Shown: in pieces, positions 21,163-29,416 of the stretch
Layout of the letters: every line of letters starts with the position of its first letter
Position numbering within the stretch: the first letter of the stretch is position 1
Origin: Actinomycetota bacterium
GTDB taxonomy: Bacteria; Actinomycetota; Actinomycetes; S36-B12
DNA: 64,000 nucleotides
Assembly (NCBI GenBank): GCA_016717115.1
Contig: JADKGE010000002.1
Span: forward strand, 1 to 64,000
Direction of reading: 5' to 3'
Translations under genes and position numbers: made by a program
The notes under the pieces: model-generated
What the model saw: the letters and a program-made list of their open reading frames with translations, nothing else
The model's database searches: none
What the model was told of the DNA's origin: nothing

Positions 21163-21237
21163 TGGAGCCGCCTCGGGGATTTGAACCCCGGACCTACGCA
21201 TTACGAGTGCGTTGCTCTACCACTGAGCTAAGGCGGC
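21163..21237 (-). tRNA. tRNA-Thr (anticodon CGT)
   Basis: The minus strand folds into a full cloverleaf: acceptor GCCGCCT/AGGCGGC, D arm GCTC..GAGC, anticodon stem ACGCA/TGCGT with loop CTCGTAA (anticodon CGT, reads ACG). The T arm is CGGGG/CCCCG with TTCAAAT, the discriminator is T, and CCA is encoded. The 72-nt body plus CCA is normal. It lies exactly where the damaged accessory genes (left) meet the clean core (right). Its 3' end faces the accessory side, a classic integration site for mobile elements. Confidence 0.97.
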
Positions 21238-21376
21238 ACGCTTCCCACGTGGTTCCTGATCGGCCTTCGTCGGAAGCCTGCCAATGCTACAAGGTCGGCG
21301 GGGCCGGCCTTGACCGGCCTTCCCACGGCCCCGGAACGGCACGCCGAGATCAGCGCCGCCGGGTGGAGCCCGACGG

Positions 21377-21382
21377 TAGTGT
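21377..21382 (+). promoter_or_regulatory. -10 hexamer of leaderless adenosine deaminase gene
   Basis: TAGTGT lies 7 nt before the ATG at 21390. There is no Shine-Dalgarno sequence between them. This spacing would put the transcription start on the start codon. Confidence 0.5.
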
Positions 21383-21389
21383 CCTTCGG

Positions 21390-22433
21390 ATGACCACCCC
21401 TGGCGTGCTGGCATTCGTGGAGGGACTGCCGAAGGCCGAGCTGCACGTGCACATGCTTGGCGCCGCCTCCGTGGAGACGGTGCTCGGCCTGTCGCGCCGG
21501 TACCCCGAGATCGGACTGCCGCAAGAGGAGGCGGCTATGAGGGACTTCTACCGGTTCACGGACTTCGCCCACTTCATCGAGGTCTACGACGCGATCAACC
21601 GCCTCGTGCGGACAGCGGACGACGTCCACGAGCTTTCCGTCGGCCTGGGGCACGACCTCGCCGCGGTCGGCGTGCGCTACGCCGAGGTCACCGTCACGGC
21701 CGACAGCCACCTGCGGGTGGGCATCCCACCCGACGCCCTGTCGGACGCACTCGCCCGCGGCCGCGCCGACGTGCTGTCGGCGACCGGCGTCGAGCTTGCC
21801 TGGGTGTTCGATATCGACGGTGATCACGGGATCGCGTCGGGCGAGCGCACGCTCGCGTGGGCGCAGCAGCACGCCCCGAAGGGCAGCATCGGTTTCGGCC
21901 TTGGCGGATCGGAGGCTGGCGTGCCCCGCAGTGCGTTCGCCGACATCTTCCGTCGGGCCAGGGAGATCGGCCTGCACAGCGTGCCTCATGCGGGCGAAAC
22001 CGTTGGGCCCGAACAGGTCTGGGCCAGCCTGGACCACCTCGGCGCAGAGCGGATCGGGCACGGCATTGCAGCGGCCCAGGACCTCCGATTGATGGAGGCG
22101 CTGGTCGAACGCGACGTCGCCCTCGAGGTGTGCCCGACGTCGAACGTGAGCACCAAGGCCGTGCGGACCCTCGAGGATCATGCGTTCCCCGTGCTACGAG
22201 AGGCCGGCGTCCGACTGACCGTGAACACCGATGACCCTGGCATGTTCGCCACTGATCTGAATACCGAGTACCTCATCGCGCACGAGGTGTTCGGGCTCGA
22301 TGTGAACGAGATCTCCGATCTCGCCAGGGAATCTGTTCGGGCATCGTTCGCGCCCGACGAGACCCGCGCGCGGATCCTCGCGGAGATCGACGCCTACGCA
22401 GAGCAGCACCGCAACACCCCCGACCGAGTCTGA
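21390..22433 (+). CDS. adenosine deaminase family protein
   Basis: This 347-residue metal-dependent deaminase has a TIM-barrel fold. It converts adenosine (or a related amino-purine nucleoside) to inosine in purine salvage. Zinc ligands are visible: HVH at residues 19-21, PHAGE in the middle, and the TDDPGMF loop near residue 281. The general HGI motif follows the PHAGE region. The start is placed at ATG 21390, since the protein opens with LPKAELHVH as expected and no homologous sequence lies upstream. It is the first intact core gene after tRNA-Thr. Substrate specificity (adenosine versus adenine or other) cannot be told from sequence alone. Confidence 0.88.
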   Translation: MTTPGVLAFVEGLPKAELHVHMLGAASVETVLGLSRRYPEIGLPQEEAAMRDFYRFTDFAHFIEVYDAINRLVRTADDVHELSVGLGHDLAAVGVRYAEVTVTADSHLRVGIPPDALSDALARGRADVLSATGVELAWVFDIDGDHGIASGERTLAWAQQHAPKGSIGFGLGGSEAGVPRSAFADIFRRAREIGLHSVPHAGETVGPEQVWASLDHLGAERIGHGIAAAQDLRLMEALVERDVALEVCPTSNVSTKAVRTLEDHAFPVLREAGVRLTVNTDDPGMFATDLNTEYLIAHEVFGLDVNEISDLARESVRASFAPDETRARILAEIDAYAEQHRNTPDRV

Positions 22434-22527
22434 CCGGACAAGGGGGCCATGCAAGGGCTCTGGGCAGGTCGATCCGACATGGCTGGTGCGACACTGGAGG
22501 TGCACGGTCCGCCTGCGAGGTGACCAC

Positions 22528-23526
22528 ATGTCTTGGTACTGGTGGATCGTCCTACTGATCGTCATGTACGGGCTCGGCATGGCGGGCGCGAAGTACTTCG
22601 AGAAGACGCATCCGCCGGATCGCCGCACCGGAGAGCGCCGGTCCGGACGCGATCGACGAGCCGACGCCCGTGCGGCCGCTGCACGGCGGGCGGCCACCCA
22701 CGGCGACGACGCCCACCCGCGACGTCGGGCTTCCGATGCGGCGCCCGCCGAGCCCCCGACAAAAGCGGTCCTACCGCTACGCCTGCCCCTGCGGGCGCGG
22801 CACGCCATGGTCGACCCCCCGGCGGGCGGCCGACGTCGGGGTGATCGCCGCAAGCCCAAGCCGGTCTGGCAGCTGAGCGTCATCGTCGGATCGGTCGCCC
22901 TGCTGACCGTCGTGGGAGTCGTCTCCTACGCCGAGTCGCAAGTCGAGTCGATCTTCACCGAGAGCCGTCCCGAACTCACCGGGAGCGGTTGGGCCGACTG
23001 CGAGGTCCCCATCACCTGGAGCCTGGACACGACGCGCCTGACCCCTGCTGAGACGAAGGTCGCCGTCGAACAGCTGACCGGCGACTTCGCGAAGTGGGGT
23101 GCCGCCTCCGGCCTGACGTTCGAGTACGTCGGCGAAGTACCGGTCGTCTACAACGACACCAACTTCGTCGTCACCAGCGAGCAGCACCCCAGCGACCGTC
23201 ACCTGTACGTCGCCTTCCTGCACGACTCCGACTCCTCGCTGCTGGACGCCCGCACAGTGGGGTTCGCCTCACCGTCGAAGGTCTTCGTGAACAGCCGTCA
23301 GATCGTCGAGGGCAGCGTGGTGCTGCAGATCGAGTACGTCCAGAAGGTCAACAAGCTGCATTCGAGCAGCCTGTACCTGCACGAGCTGGGGCACGCGCTG
23401 GGCCTTGGCCATGGCGAGGACGACGTGACCGTGATGTATCCCATCGTCGACACGACGAACGAGCTCAGCCCAGCGGACATCGCCGGGATCCGAGCGCTGA
23501 CCAAGGTCTGCGAGCCGTCGTCGTGA
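22528..23526 (+). CDS. membrane-anchored matrixin-like zinc metalloprotease
   Basis: This protein has 332 residues, with ATG preceded by GCGAGG. An N-terminal membrane helix (WYWWIVLLIVMYGLGMAG) is followed by a strongly basic, Arg-rich cytoplasmic stretch. A second hydrophobic segment lies near 115-140 (LSVIVGSVALLTVVGVVSYA). The C-terminal extracellular domain carries the zinc-binding HELGHALGLGH and a downstream Met-turn-like VMYPIVD, the metzincin/matrixin signature. It probably cleaves extracellular proteins or peptides at the membrane. It stands alone, convergent with the exporter gene 18 bp downstream. A dedicated substrate is not evident. Confidence 0.82.
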   Translation: MSWYWWIVLLIVMYGLGMAGAKYFEKTHPPDRRTGERRSGRDRRADARAAAARRAATHGDDAHPRRRASDAAPAEPPTKAVLPLRLPLRARHAMVDPPAGGRRRGDRRKPKPVWQLSVIVGSVALLTVVGVVSYAESQVESIFTESRPELTGSGWADCEVPITWSLDTTRLTPAETKVAVEQLTGDFAKWGAASGLTFEYVGEVPVVYNDTNFVVTSEQHPSDRHLYVAFLHDSDSSLLDARTVGFASPSKVFVNSRQIVEGSVVLQIEYVQKVNKLHSSSLYLHELGHALGLGHGEDDVTVMYPIVDTTNELSPADIAGIRALTKVCEPSS

Positions 23527-23544
23527 CCGGCCGCGCCCTCGCCC

Positions 23545-25023
23545 TCAGTGGGTGACGGCCGGCACCGCGTCGTTGGACGCCATGTCCTTCTTCGTCATGG
23601 TGACGAGGACCACCCACACGAGTCCGGCGAACATCATGATGCCGACGCTCCACATGAACGACGTGGTGAATCCGTGAACGAGCGCGTCCGGCGTCGGTCC
23701 TTGCAGCTGGTTGGCGACGATGTAGGCGGTCGTGGCCGAGGCGGCGATCGTGTTCAGGAACGCGATGCCGATCGAGCCGCCGATCTGCTGGGCGGTGTTG
23801 AGCACCGCCGAGGCGACACCCGCGTCGTGGTTGCCCACGCCGAACAAGGCGGTGGCCGACAGCGGAACGAAGATCAGGCCCATGCCCAGGCTCATGAGGA
23901 TGATCGACGGCAGGATGTTCGCGACGTAGGTCGAGTCGGCGGCCAGCCGCAGGTACAGCGACATGCCCGCCGTCGCCAGCAGGAATCCGCCGAATGTCAC
24001 CCAGCGCGGCCCGAAGCGGGGCAGCAGCTGGCTGGCGATCCCGGCGCTGATGATGACGCCGGCCGAGAACGGCAGGAAGAGCAGTCCCGACGTCAGGGGT
24101 GAGTAGCCGAGCACGGCCTGGAAGAAGTACGAGATGAACAGGAACATCGAGAACATGCCGATGCCGACGAAGAACGACGCGAGGTAGGCGCCGCCGCGGT
24201 TGCGGTCGAGCACGATCCGCAGCGGGAGCAGCGGGTGGCTCGAGCGGTACTCGATGAACAGGAAGACGAACAGCAGCAGGACGGAGATCCCCAGGAATGT
24301 GACGGTCGACTGGCCTCCCCATCCGTCGGTCTCGGCCCTGGTGATGCCGAACACCAGGCAGAACAGGCCCGACGTGGCGGCGATCGCCCCCGGGATGTCG
24401 TAGCGGGTGTCGCCCGTCGCTCGGGAGTCGCGGACGTAGGGAATGGCGAGGGCGACCGCGATCAGCGCGATCGGCACGTTCACGAGCAGCGTCCAGTGCC
24501 AGGACGCGTACTGAGTGAGCAGCCCACCGAGGACGAGGCCGATGGCAGCGCCGCCGCCGGAGATCGCGCCGTAGACGCCGAAGGCCTTGGCCCGCTCCTT
24601 GGAGTCGGTGAACGTCACCGTGATGAGCGACAGCGCCGCCGGGGCAAGCAGGGCGGCGAACAGGCCCTGAAGCCCTCGGGCGGCGAACAGGAGGCCAGCG
24701 GAGTGGGCGATGCCGCCGAGCGCCGAGGCGCCGGCGAATCCGAGCAGTCCGATGATGAAGACCTTCTTGCGGCCCGCGTAGTCGGCGATCCGCCCACCCA
24801 GCAGCAGCAGGCTGCCGAACGTCAGGGTGTAGGCGGTGACGATCCACTGGCGATCGGCGTCGCTGATGCCCAGGTCGGCCTGCATGGACGGCATTGCGAT
24901 GTTCACGATCGACGCGTCGAGCACGACCATCAGCTGGGCGATCGCAATGACGACCAGCGCCTTCCAGCGCCGGGGGTCTACCTCGGAGACTGTTCCGGGG
25001 GCCAGGGATTCGGTCGTCGTCAT
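23545..25023 (-). CDS. DHA2-family drug:H+ antiporter (EmrB/QacA type)
   Basis: This 492-residue integral membrane protein has about 14 hydrophobic segments. It starts with the typical cytoplasmic lead (WKALVVIAIAQLMVVLDASIVNIAMPSMQADLG). Motif A-like GGRIADYAGRKKVFIIG follows the second helix, and GISGGGAAIGLVLGGLL marks motif C. These exporters use the proton gradient to expel hydrophobic drugs or dyes. The ATG at 25023 has a GGAG site. A strong promoter with a palindromic overlap lies upstream. No TetR or MarR gene is adjacent, so the regulator must be elsewhere. Confidence 0.9.
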   Translation of the reverse strand: MTTTESLAPGTVSEVDPRRWKALVVIAIAQLMVVLDASIVNIAMPSMQADLGISDADRQWIVTAYTLTFGSLLLLGGRIADYAGRKKVFIIGLLGFAGASALGGIAHSAGLLFAARGLQGLFAALLAPAALSLITVTFTDSKERAKAFGVYGAISGGGAAIGLVLGGLLTQYASWHWTLLVNVPIALIAVALAIPYVRDSRATGDTRYDIPGAIAATSGLFCLVFGITRAETDGWGGQSTVTFLGISVLLLFVFLFIEYRSSHPLLPLRIVLDRNRGGAYLASFFVGIGMFSMFLFISYFFQAVLGYSPLTSGLLFLPFSAGVIISAGIASQLLPRFGPRWVTFGGFLLATAGMSLYLRLAADSTYVANILPSIILMSLGMGLIFVPLSATALFGVGNHDAGVASAVLNTAQQIGGSIGIAFLNTIAASATTAYIVANQLQGPTPDALVHGFTTSFMWSVGIMMFAGLVWVVLVTMTKKDMASNDAVPAVTH

Positions 25024-25097
25024 CGGTACTCCAGTTGTGCGATTTGCGGTTTTTGTCCGGAAAGCGTACCAGCGGGGTCGGACACGCGGGTAAGGGG

Positions 25098-25126
25098 AAC
25101 CTAACGATAATTTGTTGAAGCGTCAA
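25098..25126 (-). promoter_or_regulatory. promoter of the DHA2 exporter with overlapping inverted repeat
   Basis: On the minus strand TTGACG (25126-25121) and TAGGTT (25103-25098) are separated by exactly 17 nt, a good sigma-A promoter. The -35 region lies inside an imperfect inverted repeat (TTTGTTTGA.../TCAACAAA), which could be an operator for a repressor encoded elsewhere. Confidence 0.55.
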
Positions 25127-25146
25127 ACAAAGCGGTCCGGATTCCG

Positions 25147-26733
25147 CTAGGAGCAGACGGTCCCTTCCTCGGGCAGGGTGCCCTTCAACAGGTAGGCGTC
25201 GACCGCCGACGCGATGCACTCCGAACCGCGCATGTAGGCGGTGTGGCTGTGGCTGTCCCACGTGATCAGGTGGCCGTTCTGCAACTCCTCGGCCACCTGG
25301 ACGCCCCACTGGTACGGAGTGGCAGGGTCGTTCGTCGTCGACACCACCAGGATCGGATTGGACCCCTCGGCCGTCGTCGTCGCGATGCCGTCAGCGGATG
25401 CCGGCCAGTCCTTGCACGGCAGGAGGCCCCACGCGAGAGCCGGGCCGAACGTGGGCGCAGACACCGCCCACTCCTTCGCATACCGCTTCACGTCGTCGAC
25501 CGAGCCGGTGAAGGGGCGGTCGAGGCAGGTCACTCCGTAGAACGCATCGGTCGAGTTACTCGTGAAGCGACCGTCGGGCGCGCGGTCGGTGCGGGAGTCG
25601 AGCAGCGCCAGGAGGGGGCGCGGGTCGTCGTCGGTCATCGCCGCCTTCAGGGCCGAGCGAAGCTGGGGGTAGTCGTTCGACGGGAAGTACAGGTAGGACA
25701 GCACGGCGTACGCGGCGAGCGGCTCAGTTAGGTCACGCTCGTCGCCGAGGGCATCGAGCGGCCGACCGTCGAGCTTGAGGAACCACTGGCGCAACTGCTC
25801 GACGGCGCCCTCAACGGACCCGCTCAGCGGGCAGTCCGAGTGGCTCAGGCAGTCCTCGGCGAAGTCCGCCACCGCGACCTCGAACGCGTCGGCCTGGCCC
25901 TTGGTCACCTCGACGAGATCGAGGCTCGCGGGCAGCACGCCGTCGAGCACCATCCGCCCGACCCGGTCCGGGAACAGTTCGGCATATGTGGCGCCCAGCA
26001 TCGTCCCGTACGACTTGCCCAAGTAGTTGAACGTCTCGTCCTTGACGACAGCGCGCGCGATGTCGAGGTCGCGGGCCGCATCGACGGTGCCCATGTGCTC
26101 GTACACGGGGCTGGCGAGCTCTTCGCAGCCCATGCCGGGAAGAGCGGAATCCTCGATCGTCTGCTGCTCCTCGGCGGCCGAGTCGGGCGTGCCGTCGGCC
26201 GCAAGCAGGGCGTCGAGCTGGGCGTCCGTCAGGCACTTCACCGGCTCGCTCTGCCCGACTCCGCGCGGGTCGAGCCCGACGACGTCGTAGTGCTGACGCA
26301 CCTGCGAGCTGACGATCCGATCGGCGGCCTTCGCGTAGTCCACGGCGCTGCCGCCGGGGCCGCCCGGGTCGACGAAGAGCGAGCCCACGGCGTCGCCGGT
26401 TGCCTTGACCCGTGAGATCGCCAGGTCGATCGTGCGGCCCGTGGGGTCGGAGTAATCGAGCGGGACCTTGATGACGGCGCAGTCGGCGTTTCCGCAGTTC
26501 GTCCACGTGACCTTCTGGTCGTAGAACGCGCTGAGCTCGGCTGCGGAAGCGGGCGAGGGTGCGGGCGATGCGGACGACGACGCACCCGACGCGGGGGGCG
26601 TTGTTGCTGCTGGGGAGGACTCCAGCGGCGCCGGCCGGGAGGGCGCGACCACCTCCGGCTCGCTGCCCAGTCCGCAGGAGGCGAGCAGAAGGACACCCGC
26701 CATGCCGATGCCGAACTGACGCCATGCCCTCAT
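25147..26733 (-). CDS. TAP-like secreted alpha/beta hydrolase, lipoprotein
   Basis: This protein has 528 residues. The N-terminal signal ends in a lipobox (VLLLASC), so it should be lipid-anchored outside the membrane. A Ser/Ala/Pro-rich linker (about 30-70) follows. The hydrolase domain has the oxyanion region FVDPGGPGGS, the GKSYGTM nucleophile elbow, and a C-terminal TAP-like part with the acid (TNDPATP) and the His (SHSHTAY). Relatives include tripeptidyl aminopeptidases and other peptidases of Streptomyces and mycobacteria. It is divergent from the gene at 26752 with only 18 bp between start codons, and it appears leaderless (TACGGT 7 nt before ATG). Confidence 0.88.
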   Translation of the reverse strand: MRAWRQFGIGMAGVLLLASCGLGSEPEVVAPSRPAPLESSPAATTPPASGASSSASPAPSPASAAELSAFYDQKVTWTNCGNADCAVIKVPLDYSDPTGRTIDLAISRVKATGDAVGSLFVDPGGPGGSAVDYAKAADRIVSSQVRQHYDVVGLDPRGVGQSEPVKCLTDAQLDALLAADGTPDSAAEEQQTIEDSALPGMGCEELASPVYEHMGTVDAARDLDIARAVVKDETFNYLGKSYGTMLGATYAELFPDRVGRMVLDGVLPASLDLVEVTKGQADAFEVAVADFAEDCLSHSDCPLSGSVEGAVEQLRQWFLKLDGRPLDALGDERDLTEPLAAYAVLSYLYFPSNDYPQLRSALKAAMTDDDPRPLLALLDSRTDRAPDGRFTSNSTDAFYGVTCLDRPFTGSVDDVKRYAKEWAVSAPTFGPALAWGLLPCKDWPASADGIATTTAEGSNPILVVSTTNDPATPYQWGVQVAEELQNGHLITWDSHSHTAYMRGSECIASAVDAYLLKGTLPEEGTVCS

Positions 26734-26739
26734 GAGCCG

Positions 26740-26746
26740 TACCGTA
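26740..26746. promoter_or_regulatory. overlapping bidirectional -10 element
   Basis: The 7-bp TACCGTA provides TACCGT on the plus strand, 6 nt before GTG 26752. It provides TACGGT on the minus strand, 7 nt before ATG 26733. Both divergent genes would start transcription at or next to their start codons, so one short sequence would serve both directions. Confidence 0.55.
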
Positions 26747-26751
26747 TATCG

Positions 26752-27597
26752 GTGACCAAGTCCCGCCGTGACCCAGCCGAGCTGGCTGCGCTCATCGAGC
26801 AGGGCGTCGCCAAGGGCCTCGACCTCGTCGACGCCTTCAAGTCGGTCACGGGCAAGGGCCCTCGCGGGACGAGCCGAGCACTGGAAATCGAGCATCGCAA
26901 GGCGCTGGCGGCGAACCGGAAGCTGGTCAGCCAGCACCGGAGCAAGGTGAACGGGCTGAAGACGGAGATGACCGGCGGCGCGGTCGTCGCCGGAGTGGGC
27001 GGCTCGATCGGACTCGTCGACGTGGCAGCCAATCTCGGCGGCGGAGACGTCTTCCTGCCCACGTGGCTGTGGTTCGGGTCGGCGGCCATCGGCCTGATCG
27101 TGTCCGTACGGGCCCGCCGGCGGCTCAAGACCGTGGGGCCGGCGCCGGCCCCCATCGCTCCCGTCGCACCGCCGCCGGCGTTGCCCCGCGGCGCTGTCGG
27201 GGCGGCGGAGGTGGCGAGGTTCACGTCGGTACGCGTGCAGGTGTTCTCCATGGCGCCGGCGCTCGAGCGGCTCTACCCGGGTTCGGGCGACGAGTTGCGG
27301 CGCGCTGATGCCGAGGCCGCCGCCCCCCTGACGGCACTGTGCGAGCGGTTGGCCGTACTCGACCAGTTGCAGCGTGAGTTGCCGGGCACGTCCGCGGCCA
27401 TCACGGCGGCTCGCTCCACGGAGTTGGTGCGCGGCCGGCTAGCGGAGGGGTGCGCCACGTATGACGAACTGCTCGCGGCGGCGGCCCGTCTGCTGGCCTC
27501 GCCTGACATGACGCGCAGCACCCACGACATCCTCGGGCCCGCGGTCACCGCGATGCTGGCCTACGCGCACGGGCTGCAACGCGCCGCCGACCTGTAA
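26752..27597 (+). CDS. two-pass membrane protein (PspM-like?)
   Basis: This protein has 281 residues. An N-terminal helical, basic part (DPAELAALIEQGVAKGLDLVDAF; EHRKALAANRKLVSQHRSKV) precedes two adjacent hydrophobic segments near residues 76-122, the second being LPTWLWFGSAAIGLIVSVRARRRL. A Pro-rich linker and a long alpha-helical C-terminal domain follow. The layout recalls actinobacterial envelope-stress protein PspM, but no psp genes are nearby, so the assignment is tentative. GTG 26752 has no ribosome site and appears leaderless. It is convergent with oxyR across a palindromic repeat. Confidence 0.6.
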   Translation: MTKSRRDPAELAALIEQGVAKGLDLVDAFKSVTGKGPRGTSRALEIEHRKALAANRKLVSQHRSKVNGLKTEMTGGAVVAGVGGSIGLVDVAANLGGGDVFLPTWLWFGSAAIGLIVSVRARRRLKTVGPAPAPIAPVAPPPALPRGAVGAAEVARFTSVRVQVFSMAPALERLYPGSGDELRRADAEAAAPLTALCERLAVLDQLQRELPGTSAAITAARSTELVRGRLAEGCATYDELLAAAARLLASPDMTRSTHDILGPAVTAMLAYAHGLQRAADL

Positions 27598-27598
27598 C

Positions 27599-27661
27599 CG
27601 CCGACTGCAGCGCCCGGCGTCAGTGCCGGCGCCCTCAATGACGCGCGGCGCTGCAGTCGAC
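27599..27661. repeat. palindromic repeat A1, likely bidirectional terminator
   Basis: Arms of about 23 nt pair with 20 matches around a 17-nt loop. The core GACTGCAGCGCC is mirrored by GGCGCTGCAGTC. It lies between the convergent 3' ends of the PspM-like gene and oxyR. The left arm is identical over 23 nt to an arm of the repeat at 31013-31078. Confidence 0.75.
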
Positions 27662-27666
27662 GGGGG

Positions 27667-28593
27667 TCAGGCGCGGCGGACGGACGGCATCCCTGTTGCC
27701 ACGGCACGGCGCAGGATCTCGGCGAGGTCCTCGAACTCCTCCGTGCGCGTCGACGAGCGTCGATGCACGAGCACGATCGAGCGACCGGGGGCGGGATCGG
27801 CGAAGCGCGCGACGCCGAGATGGGCGCCGCGGGTCTCGACCTTGACGGCGCTGTCGGGCAGGAACGTCATGCCCAGTCCCGCCGAGACCAGTTGCACGAT
27901 CGTCGACAGCGACGCCGCCCGCGCGTTCGCGTCGCCCGCGTTCGTCACCCCCGACTGAAGGCACACCTCCACGGCCTGGTCGCGCAGGCAGTGCCCCTCC
28001 TCGAGGAACAGCAGCTCCTCATCGCGCAGTTGCGACGGCTGCACGTCGTCGGCACCCGCCCACGGATGGTCGGCCGGCACCGCGAGCACGAAGTCCTCGT
28101 CGTAGAGGACCTCCGAGCGCACCCGGGGATCCGTGACCGGCAGCGCCATGATCGCGACGTCGATGGCGCCGGTGGCGAGCGCCGCCAGCAGCCGGTCGGT
28201 CTGGTCCTCATGCACGTTCAGCTGCAGATCGGGCGCCTCCTGATGGATGGCCGGCAGCAACGACGGCAGCAGGTAGGGAGCGACGGTGGGGATGACGCCC
28301 AGGTGCAGCGGGCCGGTGAGCCAGGTGTCGGGCAGCGCAGTGGTTCGGAACGCGTCCACCGCCTCGACGGCGTGACGGGCGAGCGGCAGCAGGAACCGCC
28401 CCTCGGCCGTGACCATGACCTTGCGCGGGTTGCGCTCGATGAGGCGCACGCCGAGGCGTGTCTCCATCGCGGCAAGCGATTGGCTCAGCGTCGGCTGGGA
28501 GACGCCGAGCGAGGCGGCCGCGTCCTTGAAGTGCTGGATCTCGGCCACCGCGACAAACGCCCGCAGTTGGGCCACGGTAGGGGTGGATCTCAT
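27667..28593 (-). CDS. oxyR: hydrogen peroxide-sensing LysR regulator OxyR
   Basis: This 308-residue LysR-family regulator has an N-terminal winged HTH (residues ~1-60: FKDAAASLGVSQPTLSQSLAAMETRLGVRL). Its effector domain has two cysteines in the OxyR pattern (EEGHCLRDQAVEVCL) that form a disulfide on peroxide exposure. The ATG at 28593 is chosen because GGAGGGG lies just before it; an upstream start in the same frame lacks this. The gene is divergent from ahpC and should activate ahpC-ahpF under oxidative stress. A matching operator sits between them. Confidence 0.93.
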   Translation of the reverse strand: MRSTPTVAQLRAFVAVAEIQHFKDAAASLGVSQPTLSQSLAAMETRLGVRLIERNPRKVMVTAEGRFLLPLARHAVEAVDAFRTTALPDTWLTGPLHLGVIPTVAPYLLPSLLPAIHQEAPDLQLNVHEDQTDRLLAALATGAIDVAIMALPVTDPRVRSEVLYDEDFVLAVPADHPWAGADDVQPSQLRDEELLFLEEGHCLRDQAVEVCLQSGVTNAGDANARAASLSTIVQLVSAGLGMTFLPDSAVKVETRGAHLGVARFADPAPGRSIVLVHRRSSTRTEEFEDLAEILRRAVATGMPSVRRA

Positions 28594-28618
28594 GACCCCT
28601 CCAAGGGGAGATCTAGCG

Positions 28619-28633
28619 ATAGGCAAAGGCTAT
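28619..28633. promoter_or_regulatory. candidate OxyR operator half
   Basis: ATAG-N7-CTAT matches one half of the OxyR recognition pattern exactly. It lies 22 bp upstream of the ahpC -35 and 25 bp from the oxyR start, suitable for activating ahpC and repressing oxyR. The second half of the tetranucleotide array is poorly conserved. Confidence 0.55.
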
Positions 28634-28655
28634 TGTGAAGTGAAGAATACACGAT

Positions 28656-28684
28656 TTGCCTTATGGATACGGCCTGCCTACCGT
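28656..28684 (+). promoter_or_regulatory. ahpC promoter
   Basis: TTGCCT (28656-28661) and TACCGT (28679-28684) are separated by exactly 17 nt, directly downstream of the candidate OxyR site and 46 bp before the ahpC ATG. Confidence 0.6.
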
Positions 28685-28730
28685 TGAGGACAACCGAACC
28701 CGGCCCACCACACCACGAGGAAGTCACCAC

Positions 28731-29294
28731 ATGTCATTGATCAACACCGAGATCCTCCCGTTCACGGCCAAGGCCTACCACGACAACGACTTCGTCGATG
28801 TGTCTGATGCCGACCTGCGCGGCAAGTGGTCCGTCGTGTTCTTCTACCCCGCGGACTTCACCTTCGTCTGCCCGACCGAGCTCGAGGACATGGCCGACCT
28901 GTACAGCGAGTTCCAGAAGCTCGGTGTGGAGATCTACTCCGTGTCGACCGACACGCACCACGTCCACAAGGCGTGGCACGGCAGCTCCGACAAGGTCGGC
29001 AAGATCCAGTACTACATGGTCGCCGACCCGGCGGGCGTCGTCACCCGCAACTTCGACAACATGCGCGAGGACGAGGGCCTGGCCGATCGCGGCACGTTCC
29101 TCGTCGATCCCGACGGCATCATCCAGTACCTCGAGGTCACCCCTGAGGGCGTGGGCCGCAATGCCACCGAGCTGCTCCGCAAGATCAAGGCGGCCCAGTA
29201 CGTGCGCAATCACCCGGGCGAGGTCTGCCCGGCCAAGTGGGAAGAGGGCGAGGCCACCTTGGCCCCGTCGTTCGACCTCTCGGGCAAGATCTGA
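28731..29294 (+). CDS. ahpC: alkyl hydroperoxide reductase peroxiredoxin subunit AhpC
   Basis: This 187-residue typical 2-Cys peroxiredoxin has the family's usual length. The peroxidatic Cys lies in FYPADFTFVCPTE and the resolving Cys in NHPGEVCPAKW near the C-terminus. It reduces hydrogen peroxide, organic peroxides and peroxynitrite in the cytoplasm and is recycled by AhpF, encoded 122 bp downstream. A GAGGAAG site precedes the ATG. Control by the divergent OxyR is expected. A hairpin between ahpC and ahpF may lower ahpF expression relative to ahpC. Confidence 0.96.
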   Translation: MSLINTEILPFTAKAYHDNDFVDVSDADLRGKWSVVFFYPADFTFVCPTELEDMADLYSEFQKLGVEIYSVSTDTHHVHKAWHGSSDKVGKIQYYMVADPAGVVTRNFDNMREDEGLADRGTFLVDPDGIIQYLEVTPEGVGRNATELLRKIKAAQYVRNHPGEVCPAKWEEGEATLAPSFDLSGKI

Positions 29295-29308
29295 CGCTCG
29301 ACAGACGT

Positions 29309-29341
29309 GGTGGGGGCCCGTCCCTGCGGGTCCCCATCACC
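29309..29341 (+). terminator. ahpC-ahpF intergenic hairpin (partial terminator or stabiliser)
   Basis: GGTGGGGGCCCG and CGGGTCCCCATCACC can pair with small bulges around TCCCTG. There is no U-tract, so attenuation or 3'-end protection of ahpC mRNA is more likely than full termination. Confidence 0.45.
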
Positions 29342-29416
29342 CCGAGCCGCCGCCACACGTGACCCAGCACCGCCGTTCGCGAACCCGATGCACGACCACC
29401 TCCGGGAGCCATCACC

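Noticed and set aside
21037..21201. Longer start for the ADP-ribosylglycohydrolase reading through tRNA-Thr
   Set aside because: The extension is the translated tRNA 3' end, and homologues begin near the GTG at 20988.
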